In this document: positions 4,592-6,067 of the stretch, piece after piece
How the letters are laid out: every line of letters starts with the position of its first letter
How positions within the stretch are numbered: position 1 is the stretch's first letter
From: an uncultured Clostridia bacterium
Lineage (GTDB): Bacteria; Bacillota_A; Clostridia; Christensenellales; Aristaeellaceae
Length of the DNA stretch: 6,067 nucleotides
Assembly: GCA_934645275.1 (NCBI GenBank)
Contig: CAKUDW010000131.1
Coordinates: 1 to 6,067 of the forward strand
Reading direction: 5' to 3'
Program-made: the position numbers and the translations under genes
The notes under the pieces: generated by a model
What the model was told of the DNA's origin: nothing
Database searches by the model: none
The model's input: the letters and a program-made list of their open reading frames with translations, nothing else

Positions 4592-6067
4592 AATTGAAGC
4601 TTTTTCGAGCGGTTCTCTGCGCCATGCTGCTGGCATTGGCGCTGGCTGCGCCGGCCTGCGCCGGCGCGCTTGAGCTGCCCGAAAGTGAAACCATGGCGCG
4701 CATCCGGCTGAGTACGGATCGCGCCGTATTCAGTTACACGGCCCCGGTTAACAGTGAATACGCGCTGTGCGTGTATTCTGCCGGGGGAATAATGCGCGCG
4801 CGCGGCGCGATTACCCGCGACGGCGAGGTGCTGGCCTCGGGCGAGGGCGAGGGCGAAATCTGTTCGGCATGGCTGGTAGCCGGCGAAGAATATGAAATTC
4901 AGGTTTCTGGGCGCGGCGACGCGCTAATAGAAATCGCGCGCCAGGCGCTGAGCCGCACGGCTTCGCGGCCGCTCTCAATTGACGTCAACGCGCCGCAGCA
5001 GAAGATGATTGCCCGCGCGGGCGACGCGCACTGGTATGAATTTTCCACCACCGAAAACGGCGCGCTGATGCTCGCCTGCGTACCCGAAGATGAAAACCTA
5101 TCGCTGCGCGCGATGCTCTTTACCGAAAGCGGCCAGCTTTCGGCTGAATTCGAAAACTTGCCCGGTGGTGCGAGCCTGCTGTACGCCCGCGCGGTACAGG
5201 GCGGCCGCTATCGTCTGCGCGTGTGGGCCACGGGCGGCGGCACGGGTTTTTACACGCTGAAAATCAATCAGTCGGCCAGCGCCATTCACAACGCGCTGAC
5301 CTTTTCTGAGAACGAACAGCGCGTAGCGCAGGGGGGCCAGCTGCGGCTCGACGGCGCGCTCAGCGGCGAGGCGCTGCTGTGGGTATCCGGTAACCCCGCC
5401 GTAGCGAGCGTGAACCAGGACGGCGTGCTCACCGGCGTGGCACCCGGCGAAACCAGCGTGACGGTTTACGGCATGAACTCGCGTGCCAGCTGTCGAATCA
5501 CAGTAGAACACATTGCGCTTGAATCGCTGAGCGTGCTCTCCAATCATATCCGCCTGAACGTAGGCGACGAGGCACAGATTTTTCCCGTATTCACCCCAGA
5601 AAACGCTTCGCAGCGCAGCCTGCGCTATCTGACGGGCGATGGAAGCGTCGCCAGCGTGAGCCGCGACGGCGTGGTGCTCGGCACGGGCGAGGGCGAAACA
5701 GAAATCACGCTGCTGAATTCGGATACCGGGTTGAAGGCGCACGTGCGCGTCAGCGTGGGGCCGGCAACGCGGCGCTATCGAGCGCTGCTGGTAGGCGAAG
5801 AAAACTATCCCTTTAAGCCCAACGGCACGCGCACGGGCTCCGCAAATTCTGTAAACGCCATCGCGCAACTGCTTGGAACCGTTCAGTTCGAGGATGCGGT
5901 CTACCAGGTACGCAGCGAAACCGACCTCTCCCGTGCAGAGCTGATTGCCGCCATACGCGAAAGCTTTTCAGGCGCGGCCGCGCAGGATGTATCGCTGCTG
6001 TACATCACCTGCCACGGCAGCTATTCCGGCGACATGAGCTTCCTGGAGCTTTCAGACGGCTCCACGC
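4588..6067 (+). CDS. Secreted PPC-like/BIG2/caspase-fold peptidase protein, 3' end missing
   Basis: The frame is open from ATG 4588 to the window end (493 codons visible). The ATG overlaps the upstream stop (ATGA), with GGAGAAGGA just before it. A signal peptide is clear (MKLKLFRAVLCAMLLALALA, cleavage near PACA or CAGA, residues 22-27). Next come two beta-rich regions resembling bacterial pre-peptidase C-terminal (PPC) domains: about 33-118, and 139-227 with GDAHWYEF at 145-152 and GFYTLKIN at 220-227. Two BIG2 Ig-like domains follow at about 235-308 (LLWVSGNPAVASV, DGVLTGVAPGETSVTV) and 312-390 (VASVSRDGVVLGTGEGET). From about 396 a caspase-like fold begins: YRALLVGEENY (397-407), NSVNAIAQLL (420-429), then DVSLLYITCHGSYSG (467-481), giving H476 as candidate catalytic histidine. 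The catalytic cysteine would lie beyond the edge. It is probably cell-surface or secreted; substrate unknown. The peptidase call rests on fold motifs and needs the missing end. Confidence 0.8.
   Translation, partial: MKLKLFRAVLCAMLLALALAAPACAGALELPESETMARIRLSTDRAVFSYTAPVNSEYALCVYSAGGIMRARGAITRDGEVLASGEGEGEICSAWLVAGEEYEIQVSGRGDALIEIARQALSRTASRPLSIDVNAPQQKMIARAGDAHWYEFSTTENGALMLACVPEDENLSLRAMLFTESGQLSAEFENLPGGASLLYARAVQGGRYRLRVWATGGGTGFYTLKINQSASAIHNALTFSENEQRVAQGGQLRLDGALSGEALLWVSGNPAVASVNQDGVLTGVAPGETSVTVYGMNSRASCRITVEHIALESLSVLSNHIRLNVGDEAQIFPVFTPENASQRSLRYLTGDGSVASVSRDGVVLGTGEGETEITLLNSDTGLKAHVRVSVGPATRRYRALLVGEENYPFKPNGTRTGSANSVNAIAQLLGTVQFEDAVYQVRSETDLSRAELIAAIRESFSGAAAQDVSLLYITCHGSYSGDMSFLELSDGST

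Noticed and set aside
4588..4690. Lipoprotein signal (lipobox) in the caspase-like or SpoIID-like protein
   Set aside because: The cysteines near the signal peptide ends are preceded by APA and LLP, which do not fit the lipobox; ordinary signal peptidase sites (CAGA, ALA) fit better.
4839..4856. Three tandem copies of GGGCGA
   Set aside because: In-frame Gly-Glu micro-repeat within the coding sequence; a two-copy version recurs near 5687. It is too short to claim as a functional repeat.
5098..5868. Minus-strand open frame of 256 codons opposite the caspase-like gene
   Set aside because: The plus-strand frame contains signal peptide, PPC-like, BIG2 and caspase motifs without interruption; the antisense frame has no recognisable features.

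Overview
The window looks like chromosomal DNA from a fairly GC-rich (about 60% by eye) low-branching Bacillota lineage, most likely a Clostridia-type gut or anaerobic bacterium. The reasons are strong GGAGG-type ribosome binding sites, compact operons with ATGA or short overlaps, a SpoIID/LytB-family protein with a bacterial SH3 tail, a TSUP permease, and secreted proteins built from BIG2 Ig-like modules. The species cannot be named from this sequence alone. No RNA genes, insertion sequences, CRISPR arrays or phage genes were seen.

Left part (1-1582, minus strand): one operon reads leftwards from a good sigma-A promoter (TTGCGT-17 bp-TATAAT, 1646-1618). It encodes a membrane-anchored FHA-domain protein (1582-923), an NADH pyrophosphatase of the NudC type (939-106, overlapping the FHA gene by 17 nt), and the first 22 codons of an unidentified gene that runs off the left edge (68-1). 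The ATG starts at 939 and 68 and the GTG start at 1582 were each chosen because a purine-rich ribosome binding site lies 7-8 nt upstream.

Middle (1583-2556): a divergent intergenic region of about 220 bp carries the minus-strand promoter and, for the plus strand, an extended -10 promoter (TGATATAAT). The latter drives a monocistronic-looking TSUP (TauE/SafE) family membrane permease (1801-2556).

Right part (2557-6067, plus strand): a 202-bp leader with two candidate promoters, a 9-bp inverted repeat whose arms fall on the two -10 boxes, and two GC-rich hairpins precedes a two-gene unit for exported proteins. The first gene is a secreted SpoIID/LytB-like protein with a C-terminal SH3 domain, probably acting on peptidoglycan (2759-4591). 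The second starts inside the stop codon of the first (ATGA, 4588-4591). It encodes a secreted protein with two PPC-like beta-sandwich regions, two BIG2 domains and the beginning of a caspase-fold (C14/C11-like) cysteine peptidase domain, cut by the window end just after the candidate catalytic histidine. This pair, a coupled wall-active protein and an exported Ig/caspase-like protein, is the most interesting content. No computed six-frame open frame with a stop covers the second gene because its end lies outside the window; its translation was done by hand.
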